Assembly: GCF_000271665.2 (NCBI RefSeq)
Contig: NZ_CP010978.1
Coordinates: 3,812,501-3,876,500 of the forward strand
Direction: 5' to 3'
DNA: 64,000 bases
Origin: Pelosinus fermentans JBW45
Lineage (GTDB): Bacteria > Bacillota > Negativicutes > DSM-13327
The first letter of the stretch is position 1. Each line of letters begins with the position of its first letter. A program made the position numbers and the translations under genes. This document shows positions 43,378 through 52,743 of the stretch, one piece after another. Below the pieces are notes generated by a model. That model ran no database searches. It saw only the letters and a list, made by a program, of their open reading frames with translations, and had not been told where the DNA came from.

Positions 43378-44736
43378 CTATACATTTTGTATATCCCCAT
43401 ATTTACGCTGCACTCTCATGAGTCTTGCCGATAAACAAGTTGCACCAAAGGCTAGACCTACAATCAAACCGATCCAATAACCAAAGGCTCCCAACCCGGA
43501 ATGATGGGATAATACATACCCTAGGGGCAATCCAAGAACCCAGTAAGAAATCATTGCTAAAATAAATGTAACCCGAACATCTTTATAGCCCCGCAAGCAG
43601 CCTTGGACCGGTGTTGCGATAGCATCTGACAATTGGAAGAAGATCGCATATAATAAGAATTGCTCTGCAAGATGCCTAATATCCATATCCGGTGTATATA
43701 AACTGGATATCTGCTCGTTACCAAAATATAATACGATGGCAGCCATGACTGCCATAAGCAATGCAATTCCAATACCCAGATAGCCATATTGTTTAGCATC
43801 TTGATACCGCTTAGCACCTGCTTCAAAGCCTACTACAATTGTTAAAGCCATAGAAATACTCAGTGGCATCATATAAATTAGGGCCGCCACATTAATGGCT
43901 ACTTGATAGGCTGCAATTGTAACTTCACTAAATTCACTCATTAGCAAAGTAATCACTGCAAATATACTCGTTTCACAAAAAATCGCGATACCAATTGGTA
44001 TACCAATCTTTAACTGCTCTTTCCAGGCTGCTAAAGAAAAGCGATACCAAGAGCTAAATATCTGATGGGATTTAAAAGGTTCTCTGCTTTGAATAACACA
44101 CACGCTAATAATGGCAATGAACCAATAGGTAATAGCAGAAGCCCATCCTGCTCCAACACCACCCATCTGGGGAAAGCCGAAATTACCAAAAACCAATACA
44201 TAATTAAGCAGTACATTGATCGGTAATGCTACCATAGAAATTAGCATCGTTACCCGTGTATAACCTAAGGTATCAATAAAACAGCGGAGAACTGTGGAAA
44301 TAAACAATGGAATAATCCCAAAAGAAATTGCTGCTAGAAAATCATGAGCAATTTGATAGGATAAAGCATTGAGTTCCATTTTATTCAATATAGGATGTAT
44401 CACGTAAAAGCCGCAAATAATAACTACAATGGATATTGCTATGGCTAAATATACAGCTTGAATGACCGCAAAGGGCACCTTTTCTTTTTTTTGCGCTCCC
44501 AAAAAGTGGGCAACAATAGGAACTATAGCAAAAAGAATCCCATTTAGCCCTGTAAAAACAGGCATCCATATACTAGATCCAATGGCAACACCAACTAGGT
44601 CATTGGGACTGACACGTCCCGACATCATCGTATCAAAAAACGTCATAGCGCACATACATACTTGTGTTACTAAAATCGGTAATAAAATAATTAAGAATTG
44701 ATTTACTTTTTCCCGTAAGGAATCTGTTTGTTCCAT
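43378..44736 (-). CDS. MATE-family multidrug/metabolite exporter
   Basis: A 452-aa protein with about 12 hydrophobic helices in two pseudo-symmetric halves. N-terminal LPILVTQVCMCAMTFFDTMMSGR and the second-half PLSISMALTIVVGFEAGAKR carry the MATE signature regions. It most resembles NorM-type sodium or proton antiporters; substrate cannot be read from sequence. The Shine-Dalgarno is weak (GGTGTGAGAG). Confidence 0.9.
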   Translation of the reverse strand: MEQTDSLREKVNQFLIILLPILVTQVCMCAMTFFDTMMSGRVSPNDLVGVAIGSSIWMPVFTGLNGILFAIVPIVAHFLGAQKKEKVPFAVIQAVYLAIAISIVVIICGFYVIHPILNKMELNALSYQIAHDFLAAISFGIIPLFISTVLRCFIDTLGYTRVTMLISMVALPINVLLNYVLVFGNFGFPQMGGVGAGWASAITYWFIAIISVCVIQSREPFKSHQIFSSWYRFSLAAWKEQLKIGIPIGIAIFCETSIFAVITLLMSEFSEVTIAAYQVAINVAALIYMMPLSISMALTIVVGFEAGAKRYQDAKQYGYLGIGIALLMAVMAAIVLYFGNEQISSLYTPDMDIRHLAEQFLLYAIFFQLSDAIATPVQGCLRGYKDVRVTFILAMISYWVLGLPLGYVLSHHSGLGAFGYWIGLIVGLAFGATCLSARLMRVQRKYGDIQNV

Positions 44737-44835
44737 CTCTCACACCTATTTATTCTAGAATCTTATAACTTAAGATTCTGACTCTACTATATTTTTTCCC
44801 TAATCAAAAGCACATCATTGAGCTACTAAAAGATA

Positions 44836-44882
44836 AATAAGTGAGACAGGAGTTTCTTTTATTTCTCCTGCCTCACTTATTT
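44836..44882 (-). terminator. Terminator overlapping the stop of the PgaD-like gene
   Basis: ATAAGTGAGGCAGGAG and CTCCTGTCTCACTTAT pair almost perfectly around a 12-nt loop. The hairpin includes the TAA stop codon at 44877-44879. Confidence 0.75.
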
Positions 44883-45230
44883 TTGTAATCTTACAAATAA
44901 ACTACTTTGTACAGGGCGGGATAAACGCCAATGATTCCATTCTGACCAGGAGAGCATTGCGAAAAGGGTAACCATACCAAAGCATACGATATATTCCATT
45001 ACAGTAAAAATTGTATTAATTACAGATAAAGACAAGGAATTCTCCATCATCAGTTGATGCCCCTTCCACCATGCTGCCGCCGTAATAAAAGGCTGCAAAA
45101 CATATAATAAGAAGGCCCAGGCTGCAATGCATAATATCGATTTCACACCACCAAATAATGCTCTCCTGCCAATTGCCATTTCCTTATTTTTACGACTTCT
45201 TCTTGACTGGGTAACAGCTATATCCCTCAT
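44877..45230 (-). CDS. Small membrane protein, possibly PgaD-like
   Basis: A 117-aa protein with a basic N-terminus (SRRSRKNKEMAIGRR) and two long hydrophobic segments, AAWAFLLYVLQPFITAAAWW and TVMEYIVCFGMVTLFAML, ended by SEWNHWRLSRP. The arrangement (W...LYxLxPxxT...W, then W..WN..R after helix 2) resembles PgaD, the inner-membrane partner of the poly-N-acetylglucosamine synthase PgaC. No pgaABC genes are near. ATG 45230 has GAGGGAAAG upstream; ATG 45251 lacks one. Family call made by eye. Confidence 0.5.
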   Translation of the reverse strand: MRDIAVTQSRRSRKNKEMAIGRRALFGGVKSILCIAAWAFLLYVLQPFITAAAWWKGHQLMMENSLSLSVINTIFTVMEYIVCFGMVTLFAMLSWSEWNHWRLSRPVQSSLFVRLQK

Positions 45231-45261
45231 GCTTTCCCTCTTCCTTGGCATTTAGTACAAA

Positions 45262-45459
45262 CTATCGAATCACTTCTTGAACTCTGCCTACCGTGCCATT
45301 TTCCAATCGAACTTTAATGCCCCGATGATGAATCGCACTATTAGTAAGCAGATCTTTTACCACACCTTCTGTCAGTTGTCCAGTACCTTGATGTTGTTTT
45401 TGTACAACTTTTACTCGACTGCCTGCTTTTATATTTTTACGCTCTGTTCCACTTAGCAT
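45262..45459 (-). CDS. YwbE family protein
   Basis: A 65-aa conserved small protein of the YwbE family (DUF2196), function unknown. The pattern RKNIKAGSRVKVVQKQHQGT, GVVKDLLTNSAIHHRGIKV, RLENGTVGRVQEVI is diagnostic and suggests a compact beta-barrel. ATG 45459 has AGGAGGAAG upstream. It is 31 bp before the PgaD-like gene on the same strand. Confidence 0.9.
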   Translation of the reverse strand: MLSGTERKNIKAGSRVKVVQKQHQGTGQLTEGVVKDLLTNSAIHHRGIKVRLENGTVGRVQEVIR

Positions 45460-45514
45460 AGCTTCCTCCTATCACTTTGAATCCTGCTCATAAAGGAAAT
45501 GAACGGGGTTTATT

Positions 45515-45715
45515 TTAATACCACTCACAGAATTCTTCTTGATCCAAATAAATCCAATCATGCCCAACCTTTTGAAACACTTTTAAACAACGATCATTAT
45601 CTGAAATCATAATCGTAATCCCATCAGTAGCCAACGGATTTTTTTCAACATTTTTTTCCACTTGCGCTAAGAGTTTTTTTAATTGATCACGATATAACGT
45701 AAAGGATCTTGTCAT
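45515..45715 (-). CDS. Hypothetical 66-aa protein
   Basis: Not recognised. Acidic, soluble-looking small protein: an N-terminal helix (YRDQLKKLLAQVEKNVEKN), a hydrophobic strand (GITIMISD), then LKVFQKVGHDWIYLDQEEF rich in aromatics. ATG 45715 has GAGAGGAAG upstream. It lies between YwbE and the sulfatase on the same strand with gaps of 55 and 80 bp. Confidence 0.55.
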   Translation of the reverse strand: MTRSFTLYRDQLKKLLAQVEKNVEKNPLATDGITIMISDNDRCLKVFQKVGHDWIYLDQEEFCEWY

Positions 45716-45795
45716 TCATATTCTTCCTCTCTGCAATTGATCATTCTTTGGTTTAACTATATTTATTCCACATTATCCTTGCTAAGTCCTGTATG

Positions 45796-47775
45796 TTATT
45801 CTATGAATTTCATATTCTTTCCATTTTTTATACGCCACCAAGACATCGCCCTTCTCGCATCAATATCCCGTTGAATGAAATTCTCCTCCAAAGCAGACGT
45901 CATTTTTATTCCATCCATACTTTCTTTGCTATCGCTGCCAATTTTTCCTATAGAATCATGAGTAACCCAAAAACCGTAATTAAAACCTACTCCATTCCCC
46001 AGTGTCATACTTTCCCCTAGTGAATAGTAAACAAACCCGGGAGGAGACAGTAATTCTAGGATCGTAGGTGACACATTAATATGACTGCCTGCCACTTCTT
46101 TAGAAAACACATTCTTATCAATTCCTTTTCCATAGACAATGAAGGGAATCCCATAACGTTCATATAAGCTAGGATTCAATTGGATATTGAGTCGGTCTGC
46201 ATGATCACCGACAATAATAAATAGGCTATCGGGGTATTGCTGGCGCATATCCCTAATAAACTCAGCCATAACCTTATCAGCATACCAAAAATGTCCTAGC
46301 TTTTTTATAAGCTCCTGATCTTCTTTTACATTATCAGGTAATCCACTAATTACACTGTCCCTATCAAATCCCTCTTTCTCTAAATCCACTGTATAAGGAG
46401 CATGATTGGAAATATTCATGATCACATCAAAAGTCGGCGTGGGATTATCTACACCAGAGGCAACCGCTTGGAATAAATATTTATCGTCACAGCCCCAAAC
46501 ATTGCCAGACTGGCTCGCTATATCCCCCATGCCATAAAACTCCTCAAATCCTTGAGCTAAGGTAAAGTCCTTTACTCGCTCCCAAGACGTGGGTCCCGCA
46601 TACCAGAACCGAGGCTTATAGCCAAGTTTTTTCATTTGAGGAGCAAGAGATGTGGAATAAGGTTCCTTGTAAGACTCAGGCAAATAAGTAAGATACAGAT
46701 TCGCCTCTGCCAGACCTGTAACAATTCCCATGATTCCTGAAATGGTGCTCATGCCATTGGGCAGAAAAGCAGGCACATAGGCCGCATCCTCTTGAGCTAT
46801 AATATTTCGCATACCATTAGCGATATTCAGATCTTTATATTGAGGCAGCAGCGGCCAATTGGCATAGCTTTCCCCTATGATTAAAAATACATGCTGCGGT
46901 TTCTTAATCTTTCCTCCCTGAGCTTCTTTTTTCAAGAAATCGTCTACCTTTTGGGAGTCTACTGGATGACCAGCCACATACGTTCCATACTCTACCATCC
47001 TCTGTGGGTCCATATCTAACCCTGTTGATGCCATTATCCGCTCATGGAGTGTATAAGCCCGATATAAGGCTTGAACATCATCTAAAATGGCTTCATTTAA
47101 AAATTCATCCTTAGTGACGCCTGAATTTTCCCAGTCAATGTTATAGGCATAGGTCATGCTGCCGCCAAAGCGAATAAAGATAACGAGATAATATGCGATA
47201 ATTAAGAGCGCAGTACGAAAAGCAATATTGCCGTACCACTTTGAAAAACACGGCAGATGGTATGTCTTTGTTCCCAGCCATACTTTCAATAAGCGGCATA
47301 ATACCAGTGCTGTCACTCCAGTCAATAGCAAACGTACAGGCAATTTATATTGCTCTACCAAAGTATAAAACAGTGCATGAACATCATCATTAAAAGTATT
47401 AAACAACAATTGATTAAACCCCATATGAAATTGTTCATAGTAAGGAATCCTAGCATAAAATAATAAGCTAAGAAGGCTAATATAAGTACAGCCTAAAATA
47501 TAACGTAGATTGATTCCTATGGCTCCTTTATTAAACATATTGAGTAAGGTACAAATTATAAAAGAAGCTGCAACCACTAAACCCGTGCTCTTTAAGCTAA
47601 TCCGTATCCCATAATAAAGCGCCATAGCAATATCCTGAAAGGTTGCAGCCTCGCTAATATAAGAATTTAATATAATAATAAAGCCAATACGAAATAAGCA
47701 AAATATTCCCAATACAAACACAAATAGCTTTATATCCTGCTGAATATTTTTAAATAAATCTTCCCACCTTGACAC
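45796..47775 (-). CDS. LtaS-like membrane sulfatase (phosphoglycerol/phosphoethanolamine transferase family)
   Basis: A 659-aa protein with five hydrophobic segments in the first 200 residues and an extracytoplasmic sulfatase domain from about 285 to 610. The metal-site motifs are visible: FLIIGESYANWP (Glu ligand), the PNGMSTISGIMG nucleophile region, NISNHAPYT and IIVGDHADR (Asp-His ligands). In monoderms this fold polymerises lipoteichoic acid; in a diderm it more likely transfers glycerol phosphate or ethanolamine phosphate to a membrane glycan or lipid. The start is GTG 47775 behind GAGGGG. Confidence 0.85.
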   Translation of the reverse strand: MSRWEDLFKNIQQDIKLFVFVLGIFCLFRIGFIIILNSYISEAATFQDIAMALYYGIRISLKSTGLVVAASFIICTLLNMFNKGAIGINLRYILGCTYISLLSLLFYARIPYYEQFHMGFNQLLFNTFNDDVHALFYTLVEQYKLPVRLLLTGVTALVLCRLLKVWLGTKTYHLPCFSKWYGNIAFRTALLIIAYYLVIFIRFGGSMTYAYNIDWENSGVTKDEFLNEAILDDVQALYRAYTLHERIMASTGLDMDPQRMVEYGTYVAGHPVDSQKVDDFLKKEAQGGKIKKPQHVFLIIGESYANWPLLPQYKDLNIANGMRNIIAQEDAAYVPAFLPNGMSTISGIMGIVTGLAEANLYLTYLPESYKEPYSTSLAPQMKKLGYKPRFWYAGPTSWERVKDFTLAQGFEEFYGMGDIASQSGNVWGCDDKYLFQAVASGVDNPTPTFDVIMNISNHAPYTVDLEKEGFDRDSVISGLPDNVKEDQELIKKLGHFWYADKVMAEFIRDMRQQYPDSLFIIVGDHADRLNIQLNPSLYERYGIPFIVYGKGIDKNVFSKEVAGSHINVSPTILELLSPPGFVYYSLGESMTLGNGVGFNYGFWVTHDSIGKIGSDSKESMDGIKMTSALEENFIQRDIDARRAMSWWRIKNGKNMKFIE

Positions 47776-48023
47776 TAAAAAAACATCCCCTCATAAGCAT
47801 ATTCCTCCTTTATTTCTACTTTTTTCATCATTATCCTGCATTTTTCTACTTTCTCATCCATTATAGAGTATCTTTAGACATTAAAGTTTGCTTGATTTCA
47901 GAATTTTTTCTCGCCAATTCTTATATTTTGTTATATGATTTTAGATAGAATTAGTTTCGCTCTAGAAAAAAGAACTACAAAGCAGACACTCTTACTGATT
48001 TTTTAACTTAGGAGGATATAAAT

Positions 48024-49160
48024 ATGTTAAAGGTCAAAATAAATGAACTTAAAAAGGGAGATGTCATCGCCGAGCATATCTTAAATCCCGAAGGACAAGT
48101 CCTACTAGCAGCTGGCACCAGTCTCACTGATAAAACCATCAGTTTATTAAAACTATGGGAGATACAAGAAATCAGAGTGCGAGAAGAAAAAGATACAGAT
48201 GATGACATTCGCCTATCCTTACAATTTGATGAAATCGTCTCCAAAAATTCTCAGCTTTTTGATAAAATTAAAAAAATAGCTGATAGTGATTCTCTTCCTG
48301 TAGAAGAACTGCCTACCATCTTTAATAAAAAATCCACTCAACAGTATCATGATATTTCTGATAAATTCTCAAAAATACTATTTGAGTTGCCACAAACAAA
48401 AGATATTATGCCTCTTACCGTCATGGCAAATATCATCTGCCACTATGCAGCAACGACCGTAGGAGTGCTTGCTTATACACTGAAAAGAGAAATCACTCCT
48501 TCCAGGCAGGAGAATTTGGCAAATCATAGCATATCGGTGGCCATTATTTCTGCCAAAATCGCTAAACTATTAGGGCATCCTGACGAAGTAATACATACCA
48601 TTGCCTTAGGAGCATTACTCCATGACATCGGCAAAATAAAGCTGCCAGAAACTGTCTTTTATAAGAGTGACTGTCAGTCAGCGGAAGAAGAATTACAATA
48701 TCAAAGTCATGTACAAGCTGGCTATGAAATCATTAAAAGTTTGAGATTGCCTAGAGAAGCCAATCTGATTTTGCTGCAGCACCATGAATATCAAGACGGC
48801 AGCGGGTTTCCTCTGCATTTAGCCACTACTAAGATTCATTCATACGCCCAAATTGTTGCATTTGCCAACTTTTTTGATTCTCTGCTTCATGAAAAGAATA
48901 CACCTCCTAATTTCTTTGCGATTCGCAAAAGGTTAACCCAAGATGGTGCCACTAAGTTTGACACTGCTATCATTGACACTTTTGACCATTATTTAGAAAG
49001 CTTTGTATTCAATGTGAATGTAGAACTAAACGATGGCCGTACAGCAGAAGTCGTTTATAATCATCCTTTTTATATGTCTCTTGTTGTACGTACTGCTAAT
49101 GGTGAATTTATTGACCTCAGCAAAAATAAAGATCTCTTTATTGCAAAATTGGTAGTATAA
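48024..49160 (+). CDS. HD-GYP-like domain protein with altered GYP motif
   Basis: A 378-aa paralogue of the protein at 31455. N-terminal KVKINELKKGDVIAEHILNP leads into an HD domain with LLHDIGK (HD at 200-201) and LQHHEYQDGSGFP, where GYP is replaced by GFP (261-263). The metal ligands appear intact but the segment after HDIGK is shortened. It may be an active phosphodiesterase with relaxed specificity or a c-di-GMP receptor. ATG 48024 has TAGGAGG upstream. Unlike the first copy it has no GEMM riboswitch; 47776-48023 shows nothing recognisable. Confidence 0.85.
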   Translation: MLKVKINELKKGDVIAEHILNPEGQVLLAAGTSLTDKTISLLKLWEIQEIRVREEKDTDDDIRLSLQFDEIVSKNSQLFDKIKKIADSDSLPVEELPTIFNKKSTQQYHDISDKFSKILFELPQTKDIMPLTVMANIICHYAATTVGVLAYTLKREITPSRQENLANHSISVAIISAKIAKLLGHPDEVIHTIALGALLHDIGKIKLPETVFYKSDCQSAEEELQYQSHVQAGYEIIKSLRLPREANLILLQHHEYQDGSGFPLHLATTKIHSYAQIVAFANFFDSLLHEKNTPPNFFAIRKRLTQDGATKFDTAIIDTFDHYLESFVFNVNVELNDGRTAEVVYNHPFYMSLVVRTANGEFIDLSKNKDLFIAKLVV

Positions 49161-49200
49161 GAAAAACTCTTCACGCCCTTTAAAACATAGAAAATAAACC

Positions 49201-49292
49201 GAACCGCAGAGGCGCAGAGAACACTGAGAAAAATAGATAAGGTTTAAAACCTCTGTGCTCTCTGCGAACTCTGTGTCCTCTGCGTTCAACGT
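49201..49292. repeat. Dispersed palindromic repeat, subtype B (imperfect copy)
   Basis: GAACCGCAGAGGCGCAGAG and AACACTGAGA are mirrored by CTCTGTGCTCTCTGCG and CTCTGTGTCCTCTGCGTTC. The upstream CTTTAAAACATAGAAAATAA is the conserved leader also found at other copies. A second leader-only fragment follows at about 49322-49372. Confidence 0.8.
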
Positions 49293-49390
49293 TCCCCTAA
49301 ACTTATAAATTCTTATCTTATAAGAAAAACGCTACGCGTCCTTTAAAAAACCGATAAAACGCTGGTTCACAAATTCTATAGTAGGAATAC

Positions 49391-49441
49391 CAGTAAAGAG
49401 GACAGGATTGTTAACGTTTAACAATCCTGTCCTCTTTACTG
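49391..49441. terminator. Bidirectional terminator with a perfect 24-bp stem
   Basis: A perfect 24-bp inverted repeat with a 3-nt loop, containing AAAGAGGACAGGATTGTTAA, ends ten bases before the glyoxalase gene stop and lies between convergent genes. Confidence 0.8.
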
Positions 49442-49450
49442 ATCATGTAT

Positions 49451-49813
49451 TTATCGCTCTGGCATAATCTCCAGCCAGTAGCCGTCTGGATCTTGAATGA
49501 AATAAAGATTCATCGCCTTATTTTCATAACAGATACAATTCATTTCTTTATGTAAAGCATGTGCCTTTTCCATATCATCTGTGATAAAGGCCAGATGAAA
49601 CTCATTTTCACCTAAATCATAAGCAGTTTTTCGGTCTTTCATCCATGTTAATTCCAGTTTATGAGGAGTCTGTCTATCTCCCAGGTAAACCAAGGTAAAT
49701 CCATCCATATCCTTCCTGGATGTCTCAACCAACCCAAGAGCCTTACTGTAAAAATTCATGCTTCGCTCTAGATCCAAAACATTAATATTATTATGTGCTA
49801 ATTTAAAATTCAC
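49451..49813 (-). CDS. gloA: Lactoylglutathione lyase-like glyoxalase I (VOC superfamily)
   Basis: A 120-aa single-module VOC metalloenzyme. HNNINVLDLERSMNFYSKAL with the first His ligand, the HKLELT strand, NEFHLAFITDDME with the second His, and FIQDPDGYWLEIM with the last Glu give the four metal ligands and the GloA pattern. It detoxifies methylglyoxal; the thiol may not be glutathione in this organism. Good AAAGGAGG upstream of ATG 49813. Confidence 0.88.
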   Translation of the reverse strand: MNFKLAHNNINVLDLERSMNFYSKALGLVETSRKDMDGFTLVYLGDRQTPHKLELTWMKDRKTAYDLGENEFHLAFITDDMEKAHALHKEMNCICYENKAMNLYFIQDPDGYWLEIMPER

Positions 49814-49853
49814 AATTCTACCTCCTTTGTTGTTATCTACATTATATAAGAAA

Positions 49854-49893
49854 AGAGTGAGTAATTGTCAAGGTATTACACAATTACCACTCT
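49854..49893 (-). terminator. Terminator of the DEAD-box helicase gene
   Basis: AGAGTGGTAATTGT and ACAATTACTCACTCT pair with one bulge and run into TTTTC on the minus strand, 14 bp after the helicase stop. Confidence 0.7.
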
Positions 49894-49906
49894 TTTTCGA
49901 TTACCT

Positions 49907-51250
49907 TTATCTATTTTTTCTTTTTTCTCTTCCTGGCTGAACCTGCTGTTCACCTTTTTCATTCTCTTTTGGCTTGCGGCGGCTTCTTGAATTTGCTCCG
50001 CTGTGGTTTCCCGTTTTTTTCTTATCCGTTTTTCCAAAAACGAAGGCTCTTTTTTTCTCTTTTTTTTCTACTCCTGCTTTTCCCTCTTCACCTTTTGCAT
50101 TAAACAGTCTTCTTTTATCGGTACTAACCACTTTTTGATCATTGACTTTATGCTTTTCGATTGCTGCGCGAATACCTTGCTCGATCAATCTTACATAAGG
50201 CTGCTCGTGAGGATCAATCAGTGTAATGGCCATACCAGCTTGCCCTGCACGCCCTGTACGTCCGATACGATGAATGTAGCTGTCTACATCATGAGGTATA
50301 TCGTAATTAAATATATGAGTAACACCTTCTACATCCAGACCTCTGGCAGCAATATCAGTAGCCACTAGAATTTGTATTTTAGCTTCACGAAAACGCTTCA
50401 TAACCTGTTCCCGTTTCGGCTGGGACAATTCTCCATGAAGTTCATCTGTTTCATAACCCTTTTGACTAAGAGCCATATTTACGGCTATTGCACGCTTTTT
50501 GGTATGACAAAAAACAATTGCTAAATAGGGTCGATATTCATCAATCATACTACTTAGCTTGGCAATTTTTTCGGACTCAGGTACTTCTACCATAATCTGT
50601 TTGATTTCATCTAATGTAATATTTTTTGTTTGTATGCGTATATCTAATGGTTTTCGCATGTAACGGTCGGCTAATCCGCGAATTTTAGAAGGCATCGTTG
50701 CTGAAAACAGCATAGTTTGGCGTTTATTCGAAGTTTGTCGAACTAATTCCTCCACATCCTCCAAAAAACCCATATGCAGCATTTGATCCGCTTCATCCAA
50801 AACGAGTTTCGTAACATTTTCAAGCTGAATCGTTTCTCGCCGCAGATGATCCATTAATCGCCCTGGAGTACCAATGACGATTTGGGCGCCGCCTTTTAAC
50901 TTCTTAATTTGTCGATCCACATCTTGTCCACCATATACAGATAACACCTGTATTCCTAATTGATCAGCTAACTTTGCCACTTCTCGGGTAATCTGGAGGG
51001 CTAATTCCCGGGTTGGTGTAATAATTAATGCTTGTACGATGGGTTTGCTGATTTCAATTTTTTCTAAAATCGGCAGTATAAAGGCTAATGTTTTGCCTGT
51101 TCCTGTCTGAGACTGCCCAACAACATCCTTGCCGGACATGATCGCAGGAATAGCCTGAACTTGTATTTCTGTGGGCTTTGTAATACCATTCTCAGCTAGA
51201 ATCGCACCTATTTCCCGTCGAATACCTAGGGCTGTAAAATCCTTTTGCAT
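49907..51250 (-). CDS. DEAD-box ATP-dependent RNA helicase
   Basis: A 447-aa cold-shock/ribosome-biogenesis type helicase. In order: Q motif TKPTEIQVQAIP, motif I SQTGTGKT, PTRELALQ, GTPGRLMDH, DEAD in VLDEADQML, SAT, then the second domain with ATDIAARGLDVEG and HRIGRTGRAG. The last 75 residues are Lys/Arg/Gly-rich (KKEKKRAFVFGKTDKKK), a common RNA-binding tail, as in CshA/RhlE-type proteins. ATG 51250 has AAGAGGTG upstream. Confidence 0.95.
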   Translation of the reverse strand: MQKDFTALGIRREIGAILAENGITKPTEIQVQAIPAIMSGKDVVGQSQTGTGKTLAFILPILEKIEISKPIVQALIITPTRELALQITREVAKLADQLGIQVLSVYGGQDVDRQIKKLKGGAQIVIGTPGRLMDHLRRETIQLENVTKLVLDEADQMLHMGFLEDVEELVRQTSNKRQTMLFSATMPSKIRGLADRYMRKPLDIRIQTKNITLDEIKQIMVEVPESEKIAKLSSMIDEYRPYLAIVFCHTKKRAIAVNMALSQKGYETDELHGELSQPKREQVMKRFREAKIQILVATDIAARGLDVEGVTHIFNYDIPHDVDSYIHRIGRTGRAGQAGMAITLIDPHEQPYVRLIEQGIRAAIEKHKVNDQKVVSTDKRRLFNAKGEEGKAGVEKKEKKRAFVFGKTDKKKTGNHSGANSRSRRKPKENEKGEQQVQPGREKRKNR

Positions 51251-51406
51251 ATAAACACCTCTTCTTATCCGTATAGACGATATGTTTCACTAAACAGCAG
51301 ATCTGATTTCAAAAATATACGATACAATGTATTTAGAAACATGAATATTAATTGTTCACAAAAAATCCTCGCTATATTTCCTGGAAATATTACAATACCT
51401 TTTTAG

Positions 51407-51443
51407 AAAAAGAGTGTTAGTCTCATGGCCTAACACTCTTTTT
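51407..51443 (-). terminator. Terminator of the first purine permease gene
   Basis: A perfect 14-bp stem, AAAAAGAGTGTTAG with CTAACACTCTTTTT, and a 9-nt loop, directly after the stop codon on the minus strand. Confidence 0.85.
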
Positions 51444-51444
51444 C

Positions 51445-52743
51445 CTAATGGCTAAAAAAGCCTAACTGTATAAAGAACAATATAGCGAATACATATAAGA
51501 TCGGGTGAACGGTTCTGCCTTTACCTCTTAGCACCTTTAAAATAGGATATACAATAAAGCCAACACCAATCCCTGTAGCAATACTATATGTCAAAGGCAT
51601 GGCAATTACAATCAAAAAGGCGGGAAAAGCTTCCTCCAGATCATTCCAATCAATACTGCGCAAACCGCTCATCATAAAGAAACCGACAATAATCAAAGCA
51701 GGCGCAGTAACAGCAGGAATGCTAGCCAACATTTTGGCAATAGGAGCAAAAAACAAAGTAATTAATAACAAGATGGCAGTAATTACAGCCGTCAGACCGG
51801 TTCGTCCGCCTACAGCAACTCCTGAACTTGACTCAACATATGCGGAAGTAGGACTTGTACCAAGAGCAGCACCAACGGTAGTGCCAACAGCATCTGCCAG
51901 CAATGCTCCCCGCACGCGAGGAAACTTGCCATCCTTTAGTAATCCTGCTTGCTCTGCCACACCAAGCATCGTTCCTGTAGTATCAAATAAGGTAATTAGT
52001 AAAAAGGTAAATACGACTGCATAGAGTCCTTGTTCAAAAACTCCAGATACATTCATTTGCCAGGCAGTATTCTCTAAACCATGGGGCAGCATAAATAAAC
52101 TTTCTGGCAGTACCAACATTCCTCTATAATAGGCGATAACGGAAGTAATCAGCATGCCGGCAAATAAGGCTCCCTGCACACGATAGACCATTAATACCAA
52201 GGAGATCACAAGACCGATAATTGTCATTAAGGTAATCGGTTCTGCCAAATTTCCTAGAGTAACTAATGTCGCGGGCGATGCAATGACAATTTTCGCATTT
52301 TGTAATCCAATGAAAGATATAAATAAGCCAATTCCTGCAGTAATCGCATGTTTTAAACTTGTCGGAATCGAGTCAATCAAAATATAACGAAATTTTGTTA
52401 AGGAAAGAAGCAAAAAGATAATCCCGGTTAGAAATACTGCTCCTAATGCGACCTGCCATGAATGTCCCCCTGCTAATACAACACTGTAAGAAAAGTATGC
52501 ATTCATTCCCATTCCTGGTGCTATAGCAATAGGATAGTTGGCGAATATCCCCATAATTAAAGTAGCCAATGCACTTGCTAAAATGGTAGCCATAAAAACA
52601 CCATCAAAATCCATACCAGCAATATGTAAAACTGCAGGATTGACAATAACGATATATACCATTGTCAAAAAAGTCGTAATACCTGCCATTATCTCTGTAG
52701 ATACCGTTGTCCCTCGCTCTTCTAATTTAAACCATGAATCCAC
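51445..52743 (-). CDS. Purine (adenine/guanine/hypoxanthine) permease, AzgA type, copy 1
   Basis: A 432-aa carrier of the NAT/NCS2-related AzgA group with about 13 helices. Markers are [20 protein letters not shown], the substrate-site segments [14 protein letters not shown] and [21 protein letters not shown], and [19 protein letters not shown] 52743 has GAGGTG upstream. It is paralogous along its whole length to the protein at 54944-56242, with the SDR and Crp/Fnr genes between. No purine riboswitch was found upstream. Confidence 0.92.
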   Translation of the reverse strand: MDSWFKLEERGTTVSTEIMAGITTFLTMVYIVIVNPAVLHIAGMDFDGVFMATILASALATLIMGIFANYPIAIAPGMGMNAYFSYSVVLAGGHSWQVALGAVFLTGIIFLLLSLTKFRYILIDSIPTSLKHAITAGIGLFISFIGLQNAKIVIASPATLVTLGNLAEPITLMTIIGLVISLVLMVYRVQGALFAGMLITSVIAYYRGMLVLPESLFMLPHGLENTAWQMNVSGVFEQGLYAVVFTFLLITLFDTTGTMLGVAEQAGLLKDGKFPRVRGALLADAVGTTVGAALGTSPTSAYVESSSGVAVGGRTGLTAVITAILLLITLFFAPIAKMLASIPAVTAPALIIVGFFMMSGLRSIDWNDLEEAFPAFLIVIAMPLTYSIATGIGVGFIVYPILKVLRGKGRTVHPILYVFAILFFIQLGFFSH

